Of a stretch of DNA of 64,000 nucleotides, positions 34,501-42,604 are shown one piece after another. Source of the DNA: JABSOG01 sp965277695 (GTDB lineage: Bacteria; Pseudomonadota; Gammaproteobacteria; Enterobacterales; Alteromonadaceae); NCBI GenBank assembly GCA_965277695.1, contig CBDIDQ010000022.1, forward strand, positions 5,432 through 69,431, given 5' to 3'. Each line of letters opens with the position of its first letter. Within the stretch, counting starts at the first letter, position 1. Made by a program: the position numbers and the translations under genes. The notes beneath the pieces were generated by a model that saw nothing but the letters and a program-made list of their open reading frames with translations, was not told the DNA's origin and ran no database searches.

Positions 34501-36933
34501 ATGACCAGCAAACAACAGCTAAAACTCAGCGTCAAAACCCTAATTGAGTTCGCCGCCCGAACTGGCGATTTGTTTGGCCAAAGTCAGCTGGGGCCGACGG
34601 CGATGGAGGGGATCAGCGGGCATCAAAAAATTCAAAAATCTAGGGATGAACAATGGCAGGCAGAATATCGATTAAAGCAAACCATTGAAATTGCACAATA
34701 TGATGTCACGGTTCACGGTCGAGTCGATCTGTTGAACGCACAAGTGACGCCCGCCATTATCGAAGAAATTAAAACCAGTTATCAACCGCCGACACTAATT
34801 GATGAGGCCAAAAAGCAACTGCATTGGGCGCAAGCCAAAGTGTACGCTTATCTTTATGCGCTGAATGTGACGGCGCAAGAAGCGGATGATAATCAACGTT
34901 ATACGGTTCGAGTCAGTTGGTATGATTTGACTGAAAAGCGCTTGCACAGTGATGATCAAACCTTGAGCATTGCTGAGCTGAGAACCTTCACTCACGACCT
35001 GCTTGATATTTATGTACAGTGGATGGCGAAGCTTACCGCACGGCGTTCACAAACCGTTAAAACCGCTCAGCAGCTCGACTTTCCTTTTGCTCAGTATCGT
35101 ACCGGACAGCATAATTTTGCCCGCTTGGTCTATCGTACCATTCGTGATAAACAAACCCTGTTGGCAGAAGCGCCAACAGGCACGGGTAAAACCATCAGTA
35201 CGCTGTTTCCGGCGGTTAAGGCCGTCGGTGAACGCCATCTTGAACAAATTATCTATCTGACGGCCAAGGGGTCAGCGCAGGATACAGCGATTAATTCACT
35301 CGAAGTGTTAAGGCAAAAAGGACTAGAGATTGATTATTTGGTGATCCAGGCGAAAGCCAAAACTTGTCCTTGTCAGTCAGATGATGAAGCTATCAAGCAA
35401 AATTGTCAGAGTCAGGAGGGTAAATGTAATCGTACCCTAGGTTTTTTTGACCGCTTGCCTGATGCCCGGCTGGCTTGTCTTGAAGCCGCCCATTTAACCC
35501 CGCAAGTGATCGGTCAAATTGCCGAGCAACATCAGCTTTGTCCGTTTGAGTTGTGTTTGCAGATGGTGCGTTGGAGTTCAGTGGTGATTTGTGATGTTAA
35601 TTATGTCTTTGATCCGCTGGTCAGGTTGGCGGCTTTTGATGAAAACAAAGCCAAACGAGCTTTGTTGATTGATGAGATCCACAATCTACCTGAGCGGGGT
35701 AGGCAAATGTACTCTGCTATTTTGTCGACCAGTCAAACTAAAGCGATTGTTAAACAGTTAGGCGACTATCCGCAGTTGAAAAAGCGCAGTCAAAGCTTAG
35801 CCCGGGCAATCACTAAGCTGGGTTCACTTACTCACAGTGAAACAGCACCGATAACCTCACCACCTGAGGCGATTGAACGGGCAATTTTGGCTTTTATGGA
35901 CACGCTTGGCGAAGCCAGTGGCACTATTAATAGCGGTTTGGGTAATGATATTTTTGCCAGTCCACCAGAAGGATTTACCGAGTGGCTTAAGCAGCTTTAT
36001 CGTTATATCACTATTGCCCAGTTGTATGATGAGTCTCATGTGACTTTGGTTAGCGTCAATCAACCGGGCAAACATAAAGAGGCTAAATATAAAGAAACGA
36101 CCTTAAGACTTATCTGTTTGGACGCGGCGCATTTTTTGGCTGACAAATACCAATCGGCCCGTAGCATTATTGGCTTTTCGGCCACTTTGAATCCCCTGCC
36201 ATTCTATATGCGGCAGTTGGGGTTGGCTGAGGATTCGCTGGCGTATCGCTTGCCAGCGGTGTTTCCGCCAGAGAATCAGTTAACCTTGCGGTGTGATTAT
36301 ATTGATACTCGCTGGGCACAAAGGGCTTTTTCAATCGCGCCTTTGGTTGAGTTGATATTTACTGTCTTTAGTGGGCGTCCAGGCAAGTATCTGGTGTTTT
36401 TCCCCTCTTATAAATATCTTAATGACGTCTATGAGCAGTTTGTGCTGATCCACGGTGATATTCACACGGTTAAACAAGTCTCTGGTGCTGATTTGGCAGC
36501 ACGAGAGGTTTTTCTCGGTGCTTTTTTTAAACATAGTGATCATACGGTTGGTTTTGCCATCATGGGTGGAGTATTTGGTGAGGGGGTTGATTATGCCGGT
36601 GATGCGTTGACCGGGGCGATTGTGATTGGCACCGGAATGCCACAGCCTAGTGAAGAGCAAAAGCTGATTGAAAACCATTATCACCAGCAGGGCCTCAACA
36701 GTTTTCAATATGCTTATCAGTTTCCCGGCTTTACTCGGGTGCAACAAACCGCTGGGCGGGTTATTCGTGCAGATACCGACCGGGGTGTGGTGGTATTGGT
36801 TGACCCGCGATTTAGGCGGATTGATTATCAAAATTTGATGCCTGCCCACTGGCAGGTCATCGGTTGTTATAATGCCCAGCGGTTGGTGCAGGCGTTAGCG
36901 GGTTTTTGGTTAGATGAGGTTGCGCGAAATTAA
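34501..36933 (+). CDS. XPD/DinG-like superfamily 2 helicase with N-terminal nuclease-like domain
   Basis: An 810-residue DNA helicase. The first 190 residues look like a PD-(D/E)xK (Cas4/RecB-like) domain: VHGRVDLLNAQ then IIEEIKTSYQ. Walker A is AEAPTGTGKTIST and motif II is ALLIDEIHNLPERGRQ (DEIH). Between them are cysteines CPCQ, NC, KC and CPFELC, which probably hold the 4Fe-4S cluster of XPD/DinG helicases. Motif VI is GRVIRADTDRGVVVLVD. Such proteins unwind branched or damaged DNA; the nuclease-helicase fusion is common in marine gammaproteobacteria. Confidence 0.87.
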   Translation: MTSKQQLKLSVKTLIEFAARTGDLFGQSQLGPTAMEGISGHQKIQKSRDEQWQAEYRLKQTIEIAQYDVTVHGRVDLLNAQVTPAIIEEIKTSYQPPTLIDEAKKQLHWAQAKVYAYLYALNVTAQEADDNQRYTVRVSWYDLTEKRLHSDDQTLSIAELRTFTHDLLDIYVQWMAKLTARRSQTVKTAQQLDFPFAQYRTGQHNFARLVYRTIRDKQTLLAEAPTGTGKTISTLFPAVKAVGERHLEQIIYLTAKGSAQDTAINSLEVLRQKGLEIDYLVIQAKAKTCPCQSDDEAIKQNCQSQEGKCNRTLGFFDRLPDARLACLEAAHLTPQVIGQIAEQHQLCPFELCLQMVRWSSVVICDVNYVFDPLVRLAAFDENKAKRALLIDEIHNLPERGRQMYSAILSTSQTKAIVKQLGDYPQLKKRSQSLARAITKLGSLTHSETAPITSPPEAIERAILAFMDTLGEASGTINSGLGNDIFASPPEGFTEWLKQLYRYITIAQLYDESHVTLVSVNQPGKHKEAKYKETTLRLICLDAAHFLADKYQSARSIIGFSATLNPLPFYMRQLGLAEDSLAYRLPAVFPPENQLTLRCDYIDTRWAQRAFSIAPLVELIFTVFSGRPGKYLVFFPSYKYLNDVYEQFVLIHGDIHTVKQVSGADLAAREVFLGAFFKHSDHTVGFAIMGGVFGEGVDYAGDALTGAIVIGTGMPQPSEEQKLIENHYHQQGLNSFQYAYQFPGFTRVQQTAGRVIRADTDRGVVVLVDPRFRRIDYQNLMPAHWQVIGCYNAQRLVQALAGFWLDEVARN

Positions 36934-36940
36934 TAATGTG

Positions 36941-37226
36941 ATTATTCAGTATAACTACCGTTATGCGGCAGATGGACTGTTCAGGTATTTGGAGCGCTTC
37001 GTTCTTTACAAGCAAAAGCACTCACCACGGAGACACGGAGGCACGGAGAAGGTCAAAAACAAAACAATTAAAATCGTTGGTTTTGACTTTGTTTTTCTCC
37101 GTATCTCCGTGTCTCCGTGGTCAAAATGTTTTTTATTTTTTAGAACGAAGCGCTCCAGTGACGTGAAAAGTCCGCCAAACTCTTAAGACATGCACAATTT
37201 TCATTCCTAAGGTTTTTGGATAACCC
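36941..37226 (-). repeat. Long hairpin repeat, family A, copy 3 (inverted)
   Basis: Full-length copy in the opposite orientation to those at 2.3 and 28.5 kb. The flanks read ACTACCGTTATGCGGCAGATGG on the left and CTTAAGACATGCACAATTTTC, about CATTCCTAAGG, on the right. The core (36990-37158) has CACCACGGAGACACGGAGGC and the mirrored CTCCGTATCTCCGTGTCTCC. It lies between the convergent helicase and EF-hand genes. Confidence 0.85.
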
Positions 37227-37242
37227 TAAATTTGACAACCTT

Positions 37243-37791
37243 CTAAATCTGATAACCAAAGTGCCAATAGCTTGATTGGGCCAGTACTTGACCATCAACA
37301 TCTAAAGCGGTGATTCGCCAGCGACCGAGCTGTGAGCCAATGAAATCAAAGATAAAGAAGGTTGGTTTTGAGTGTTGGTTAATATAAGGGTACCACTCAC
37401 CACAGGACTGAAACTCAATATCAATTTTGTATTGTTGGGCGCAGGCTACAGGCACCCATGAGACTAAGGTTTTACGGGGGTAGTGATAGAAAGTCACGCC
37501 ATCAGCCGGACTGACTAGGCTGATTTTGTTGAAGTAGTGAGTAACACTTTCGCCGCTGCCAGCGGCTTCCTCTTGTGAAATTTGGCCGTCGCCATTCTTA
37601 TCCAGTTTGGCAAACACTTCTGATACCATGGCTTGGGCGGTGGTACTGTCAATGCCATTGCTTAGCAACAACCCCATCAGTTCATCGCGGCTGATCTTGC
37701 CATCCTTATTGTTATCAATGCTATAAATCAGCGAGGAGAAATTGTTTTTTAGCAGACTGAGCACTTCCTGGGTATTCTTTTTTTGCGTCAT
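37243..37791 (-). CDS. EF-hand domain protein
   Basis: A 182-residue protein with two canonical EF-hand loops, DNNKDGKISRDE (about residues 28-39) and DKNGDGQISQEE (about 64-75), each with Asp/Asn/Asp at 1, 3, 5 and Glu at 12. The second half (SLVSPADGVTFYHYPRKTLV, later RRITALDVDG-type strands) looks like a beta-sandwich, fibronectin type III-like. No signal peptide is visible, so it may act in the cytoplasm or be exported by another route. The ATG at 37791 has an AAGGA ribosome site. Calcium binding is well supported; the role is unknown. Confidence 0.82.
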   Translation of the reverse strand: MTQKKNTQEVLSLLKNNFSSLIYSIDNNKDGKISRDELMGLLLSNGIDSTTAQAMVSEVFAKLDKNGDGQISQEEAAGSGESVTHYFNKISLVSPADGVTFYHYPRKTLVSWVPVACAQQYKIDIEFQSCGEWYPYINQHSKPTFFIFDFIGSQLGRWRITALDVDGQVLAQSSYWHFGYQI

Positions 37792-37934
37792 GTTGTAGAT
37801 CCTTGTTCTTATCTCGAACTTTAACTGTAGCAAGCCTATTGCTAATTTGTCGGTCTCGTTACGGTTTTATTCGGGGGTTCTGCGGATCTTACTGCCCGAT
37901 GACGGCCACCAATCAATCAATGCCAATACTCGGT

Positions 37935-38822
37935 TTATTCGGGGAGCCAGTTAGCAATCGCTTGACCAATGGCGTCGGGACTATCTTCTTGAATAAAATG
38001 ACTACCATTGACGGTTACTTCTTCAAGATTAGGCCAGGTACGGACAAAATCACGGGCATAACCGACTAAAAATGCACCAGGCTCGGCATTAATAAACAGT
38101 TTTGGTGTATCTGTCGAATGAGCCAAATAGTCTGCATAACTTGCCACTAACGCCACGGTATCGGCAGGCTCTCCAGCGATAGGTAATTGACGTGGACCAG
38201 CCAGGGTGGCTCTGCGGTCTTCACCTGAATTGACAAAGGGTCGACGATATTCGGCGTGCTCTGTTTGACTCAATGGCCGTGAAATGGTGGCGGGCAGTAA
38301 GGTTTCGATAAAGAAGTTGTCATCCAGTACCAGTTTATCGCCCTCGTTGCTGCGTAAAGTGCCGATGGGTCCATGCAGTTCTTTGGGGAAGTCATCCCAT
38401 GTCGGAAAAGGAGTGACAATCGCCTCCATAAATGCAATGGCTTTTACTGCATCGCGATGCTGATTGGCCCAATTAAAACCAACACCAGAACCCCAATCAT
38501 GCAGTACTAGAGTGACGTTTTTCTCCACACCAAGCGCAGCTAACAGGGCAAAAGTATAACGGCTGTTTTCAGCCAATGAGTAATTGCCATCTTTGGTATT
38601 GTCGAGTTTGTCAGAATCGCCCATACCAATCATGTCAATGGCAATCAGGCGGCCACGACCTGCCAAATAGGGCATGACGTTGCGCCACAGGTAAATAGAG
38701 CTTGGATTGCCATGTAAGAACACGATCGGATCACCGCTACCCTCATCGACATAGGCCATTTTTTTGCCGAGAACGGTTTTGAATTGTTTACGATAACGTA
38801 ATGTTTCTGAATCAGTATGCAT
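37935..38822 (-). CDS. Haloalkane dehalogenase, subfamily II (LinB/DhaA-like)
   Basis: A 295-residue alpha/beta hydrolase. The nucleophile Asp109 and halide-binding Trp110 lie in LVLHDWGSGVGF, the catalytic Glu133 in IAFMEAIVTPF and the catalytic His275 in VNGSHFIQEDSP. The HGNP oxyanion/halide motif has Asn39. These positions match LinB (108, 132, 272) closely. The enzyme hydrolyses terminal haloalkanes to alcohols without cofactors. It is divergent from the MarR regulator next door, which probably controls it. There is no degradation gene cluster around it, so the natural substrate may be a biogenic marine halocarbon. Confidence 0.92.
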   Translation of the reverse strand: MHTDSETLRYRKQFKTVLGKKMAYVDEGSGDPIVFLHGNPSSIYLWRNVMPYLAGRGRLIAIDMIGMGDSDKLDNTKDGNYSLAENSRYTFALLAALGVEKNVTLVLHDWGSGVGFNWANQHRDAVKAIAFMEAIVTPFPTWDDFPKELHGPIGTLRSNEGDKLVLDDNFFIETLLPATISRPLSQTEHAEYRRPFVNSGEDRRATLAGPRQLPIAGEPADTVALVASYADYLAHSTDTPKLFINAEPGAFLVGYARDFVRTWPNLEEVTVNGSHFIQEDSPDAIGQAIANWLPE

Positions 38823-38951
38823 GATGTTTAGTGGCTCCGTGGTTGCTGTTGTCAGTGCGGTGTCATCGTTAATATATATGACTCAATCATATAATAATTA
38901 AAAAGATCGCCGCTGTCACTATATTTTTATGAGTGAGTCACATATGATGGG

Positions 38952-39467
38952 ATGATGAAAGATGAAAAATACCTATCAAATTTAATTGCCACCTTCGCGA
39001 CCACCGTTGCAACGCAAGTTGAGCAGCAGATTGCTGAGTTGGGCGGGCGCAGCCTGAGTCATGAAGCGGCATTGGTGGCAATTTATAATCACCCCAACGA
39101 CACCATTGATGTCTTGAGTAAAGTCTTGGGGTTAAGTCATTCTGGTGCTGTAAGGCTTATCAATACATTAGAAAAAGCCGGTTTGGTGGAACGGCATAAA
39201 TCGGCGCAAGATGCGAGGTCTGTTGTTTTATGTGTCACCAATGAAGGCAGTGAGCGAGTGCAAAGTATCCTCAAAAGCCGTCAGAGTGTGACTGTCAAAA
39301 TGCTGGAAAACTTTGATCAAACACAAAAGCAAAATCTGTTGAGTTTGCTCGAAGTGGCGATGGGTAATTTAACTCATGAACCCATCGAAGCGCGACGAAT
39401 TTGCCGATTATGCAACGAGGGAGTTTGCCGAAAGCACGGATGCCCGGTGGAAAAAGCGGTTAGATAG
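38952..39467 (+). CDS. MarR-family regulator with Cys-rich tail
   Basis: A 171-residue winged-helix regulator. SHEAALVAIYNHPNDTIDVL and GLSHSGAVRLINTLEKAGLV form the DNA-binding part, and ARSVVLCVTNEG is the wing. The last 20 residues are RRICRLCNEGVCRKHGCPVE, with four cysteines and a His, which could bind a metal or sense redox state. It is divergently transcribed from the haloalkane dehalogenase gene, with about 130 bases between, and a TauE/SafE permease lies downstream on the same strand. Confidence 0.87.
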   Translation: MMKDEKYLSNLIATFATTVATQVEQQIAELGGRSLSHEAALVAIYNHPNDTIDVLSKVLGLSHSGAVRLINTLEKAGLVERHKSAQDARSVVLCVTNEGSERVQSILKSRQSVTVKMLENFDQTQKQNLLSLLEVAMGNLTHEPIEARRICRLCNEGVCRKHGCPVEKAVR

Positions 39468-39540
39468 GGTAAGATGCTGTGAAATAATCGATTTAGATAT
39501 AAGTGTTTTTAGGCATTCTTAACATAATGATTGAGCGTAA

Positions 39541-40440
39541 ATGACTAAACTGGGTAATCCAATGATCAGGGTCAGTTTTTATCTGACGGCTACCACCATT
39601 TTATTGGCGGTCTTTTTATGGCATTTTTCCTTTGCCGACGCTGGCCAGCTGTTTACTGATCACTGGCATTTTTTCTTTATTGGCATATTTGCCGCCACCG
39701 TGGCCAATTCGACGGGTGTCGGTGGCGGAATTGTATTTTTACCCGCTTTTACCATTTTAGGCTTAAGCGTACCGGAGGCACTAGCCACCAGTTTGGCCAT
39801 TCAATGCTTTGGCATGACGTCAGGATCATTAACCTGGTTGGCATTGGCCCGACGTGAGTTGCACAGCCCTAATCATTCGTGGCAGCAGCTTAACCCGATG
39901 CTGGCGTTAACCGTGCCGGGGTCATTAGCCGGGTTATTGCTCGCCCAACAGCTGATGCCTCAGCCGCCGTTTGATATTCACAATTTGTTTAGTGTGTTTT
40001 CGATCACCATTGGTAGTTTGATGCTTTATCGCATTACTCATCAATATCAGGCGGATGAGTTTCATACGCCTGAGCTGACTGGCAACAACAAATTACTGAT
40101 TGTCGCCAGCTGTTTTGTCGGCGGCATCATCACTTGGTGGCTATCTATTGGGGTCGGCGAGATACTGGCCATTGTGTTATTAATGTTCGGCTACAACATC
40201 CGGTTTACGGTCACCATTGCCGTTGTGGTATCGGCAATCAGCGTGATTGTTGCTTTGCCTTATTACATTGTGATTGGTGACACCATAAACCTCAGTATAC
40301 TGCTGTTTGCAGGCCCCGCAGCGATGATTGGCGGCTTTATTGCTCGTCATTTGGCGATGGCTATCAGCCCTATGCGACTGAAAATAGTGTTGTCGTCATG
40401 GATCATATTCAGCGGTTTTGTTTATCTGTTTGCTAGGTGA
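39541..40440 (+). CDS. TauE/SafE-family sulfite/anion exporter-like permease
   Basis: A 299-residue membrane protein with about eight hydrophobic segments. NSTGVGGGIVFLPAFTILGL in the first repeat and GGIITWWLSIGVGEILAIVL in the second are the paired TauE/SafE motifs. Members move sulfite, sulfoacetate or other small organic anions. It follows the MarR-type gene by about 70 bases and may be under its control. The stop runs into a three-hairpin repeat. Confidence 0.85.
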   Translation: MTKLGNPMIRVSFYLTATTILLAVFLWHFSFADAGQLFTDHWHFFFIGIFAATVANSTGVGGGIVFLPAFTILGLSVPEALATSLAIQCFGMTSGSLTWLALARRELHSPNHSWQQLNPMLALTVPGSLAGLLLAQQLMPQPPFDIHNLFSVFSITIGSLMLYRITHQYQADEFHTPELTGNNKLLIVASCFVGGIITWWLSIGVGEILAIVLLMFGYNIRFTVTIAVVVSAISVIVALPYYIVIGDTINLSILLFAGPAAMIGGFIARHLAMAISPMRLKIVLSSWIIFSGFVYLFAR

Positions 40441-40502
40441 AAAACGCGAATGAATTCGCGTCTACGGCGTATCAGCCCGCCGTAGACGAGGTTTCGTTAA
40501 TC
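40441..40502. repeat. Three-hairpin palindromic repeat, family B, copy 4 (shortened)
   Basis: AACGCGAATGAATTCGCGT, GTCTACGGCG...CGCCGTAGAC, then GAGGTTTCGTTAA, in which the third hairpin has lost its right half. It fills the gap between two convergent genes. Confidence 0.82.
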
Positions 40503-40505
40503 TTG

Positions 40506-41240
40506 CTAGCCGCTTTGTCTTGCTGGACGAAATGCCTGACACCAACCAACAAAGGCGTCGGTGCCCCGGGTTTGCATCCATAATTTGCCCTTGCCATTAA
40601 AGCGGCAAACAAAGCCTTCGCCAGAGAAAAACAGCGATTTATAACCGCCAACCTTGGTGATGCGATATTCTAATCCTTCACTAAAGGCGACGATATTGCC
40701 GGTATCGACGACATATTCACCATCAATGTCGATTTCAATCAGCGCCCCATAAGTGTTGAACCACAAGTCGCCTTGACCACTACAGCGAATTAAAAAGAAA
40801 CTTTCGCCAGAGAAAAACCCTTTGGTCAGTCCCTGCCATTTGGTTTCAACCTCAACCCCGGCAGTACAGGCAACAAAGGCTGAATTTTGCAAAAACAAAG
40901 TATTGCCATCGAGATATTGATGGGTGATGTCACCGGGTGTGCCCGGGGCGATACCAATCTCTGCTGGGCCATTTTGGGCGGTGAATTCGTTGAGAAAAAT
41001 CGATTCACCCGACACCAGTCGACCCAAACCGCCTTTGAGTTTGGTTTTCATCACTAGGTTGGTATCCATTGTCGCCATCGCTGAGGATTCGACCTTCAAC
41101 ATTTGATTAGCTGGGATATCCACCGTAACAAAACCGTAATCGGGTTTACCTGCATAACGAAACTGAAAACCGGGCATCTGCGCCGGCGCTTTATTTGGGT
41201 CTTCGACTGAGGCGCGTTGGTATTTAGTCATATCAATCAT
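40506..41240 (-). CDS. AIM24-family (TIGR00266) protein, paralogue 3
   Basis: A 244-residue member of the AIM24/TIGR00266 family, a beta-barrel-like fold with pseudo-threefold symmetry. Landmarks are LKGGLGRLVSGESIFLNEFT, AEIGIAPGTPGDI, LWFNTYGALIEIDIDGEYVVD as separate conserved strands, and LFFSGEGFVCRFNGKG. It is the last gene of a four-gene operon with two paralogues and an M48 peptidase. The biochemical role of bacterial AIM24 proteins is not known; the human relative is mitochondrial. Confidence 0.85.
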   Translation of the reverse strand: MIDMTKYQRASVEDPNKAPAQMPGFQFRYAGKPDYGFVTVDIPANQMLKVESSAMATMDTNLVMKTKLKGGLGRLVSGESIFLNEFTAQNGPAEIGIAPGTPGDITHQYLDGNTLFLQNSAFVACTAGVEVETKWQGLTKGFFSGESFFLIRCSGQGDLWFNTYGALIEIDIDGEYVVDTGNIVAFSEGLEYRITKVGGYKSLFFSGEGFVCRFNGKGKLWMQTRGTDAFVGWCQAFRPARQSG

Positions 41241-41250
41241 GGTTATTTCC

Positions 41251-41928
41251 TTATCTTGGTCTGAGGTTGGCGGTCATGGTTTTACCAAAAGCCCGAGGGT
41301 TATGGGATTGACACCATACCGTGCCCTTGCCATGGAATTTACATACTAGCCCTTCGCCGCCCAAAAATGAGTGTAACCAGCTGCTGCCTGCTTTGGTGAT
41401 GGTAAAATCCAAGGTTTCGTTAAAAGCCACGATATGACCACTATCAACAATGTATTCGCCGTCAATTTCAATCGGATAAATTGCGCCAAAGGAGTTAATA
41501 ATCACTTTGCCGCTGCCTTTGAGGTTAACCCAAAAGACGCTTTCGCCAGACAATATTGATTTAAATCCTTGCCAGCCCATGTCGATATCAACGGGCTCTT
41601 CGCAGGCCATAAATGACGAACCCTGAACAATTAAACTCTCGTTATCGAGCTGGTATTGCATCATATCGCCAGACAATCCTGCGCCAAACCAAATCTCTGC
41701 GGGCGCGTCTTTGGCTTCAAAATGATTGACGAAAAAGGATTCGCCAGACAACATCCGTTTAATCCCTTTGAGAATGCCGCCTTGGGTTTTTTTGTGGGTG
41801 GTTGTGGTCATTTCGGTATGGCCGCTCATGGCCATCATTGCGCCGCCTTCTGCGGTGCACACTTCGCCCGGGGCGAGGCTGACTTTAGCCGCCGTGTTGC
41901 CCGGTGCGTGGACAAATTCTATTTCCAT
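41251..41928 (-). CDS. AIM24-family (TIGR00266) protein, paralogue 2
   Basis: A 225-residue paralogue of its neighbours. GGILKGIKRMLSGESFFVNH, AEIWFGAGLSGDM, IINSFGAIYPIEIDGEYIVD and FLGGEGLVCKFHGKG align with the same blocks in the other two. It starts 13 bases after paralogue 1. The early acidic and Met-rich stretch (AEGGAMMAMSG) is a common family feature. Confidence 0.85.
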   Translation of the reverse strand: MEIEFVHAPGNTAAKVSLAPGEVCTAEGGAMMAMSGHTEMTTTTHKKTQGGILKGIKRMLSGESFFVNHFEAKDAPAEIWFGAGLSGDMMQYQLDNESLIVQGSSFMACEEPVDIDMGWQGFKSILSGESVFWVNLKGSGKVIINSFGAIYPIEIDGEYIVDSGHIVAFNETLDFTITKAGSSWLHSFLGGEGLVCKFHGKGTVWCQSHNPRAFGKTMTANLRPR

Positions 41929-41941
41929 GTGATTGCTCCCT

Positions 41942-42604
41942 TTAGAGTTTTGGATTGATCCAGCTGGTTAATCCCGCCAAACTGCGGGTTTGCAGCACGA
42001 TATTGCCTTTACCTTCAACTCGGGTGACTAAACCTTCGCCACCAAAAAAGCTGGAGAAAATGCCGCCGGATAACTGCAATTTGAGCTTGATACCTGGCTC
42101 ATAAGCGACCAAATGGCCAGTATCGACAATATATTCACCATCAATTTGTTTGTCGATCAGGGCACCATAAGCGCCATACCACACCTCACCTTCACCGCTG
42201 ACCACCAGTTTGAACAGCCCTTCTTTGCCTAGCCATGAAACCAAGCCAGCCCAGCGTAAACCCAGCTTTACTGTGGATTCACAAGCGATAAAAGCGCCGG
42301 GTTGGAGGTTAAACTCTTGCCCTTTTCGTAGCACCATACTGCGCACTTCTCCCGGGGTACTTTGGGTGATGGTGAGGCGTTTATTGCTGGCTGTGTTGTT
42401 GATAAATTGACCGACAAATAAAGATTCTCCACCGAGAAACTTGCGGGCCAAACCGCGCCAAAAACCGCCATTAAGTGCGGCGTTAAATTCGATAGCCGCA
42501 TCCATACTCGACATCGCGTCTGATTCGGTGATCAGCATTTCTGCTGGTGCCAGTTCAATGTCTACGTAAGAAAAGGCTTTGCCACCTTTGATTTCACTTT
42601 TCAT
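41942..42604 (-). CDS. AIM24-family (TIGR00266) protein, paralogue 1
   Basis: A 220-residue paralogue, the most divergent of the three. RKFLGGESLFVGQFIN, YGAYGALIDKQIDGEYIVD and SFFGGEGLVTRVEGKGNI are the conserved blocks. Its ATG overlaps the stop of the M48 peptidase gene (ATGA), so expression is coupled. Three tandem copies suggest a hetero-oligomer or a layered surface around the peptidase. Confidence 0.85.
   Translation of the reverse strand: MKSEIKGGKAFSYVDIELAPAEMLITESDAMSSMDAAIEFNAALNGGFWRGLARKFLGGESLFVGQFINNTASNKRLTITQSTPGEVRSMVLRKGQEFNLQPGAFIACESTVKLGLRWAGLVSWLGKEGLFKLVVSGEGEVWYGAYGALIDKQIDGEYIVDTGHLVAYEPGIKLKLQLSGGIFSSFFGGEGLVTRVEGKGNIVLQTRSLAGLTSWINPKL

Noticed and set aside
36914..37186. 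Plus-strand frames with HGDTEARR-like translation after the helicase gene
   Set aside because: Same repeat, copy 3. This translation is a known artefact of such hairpins.
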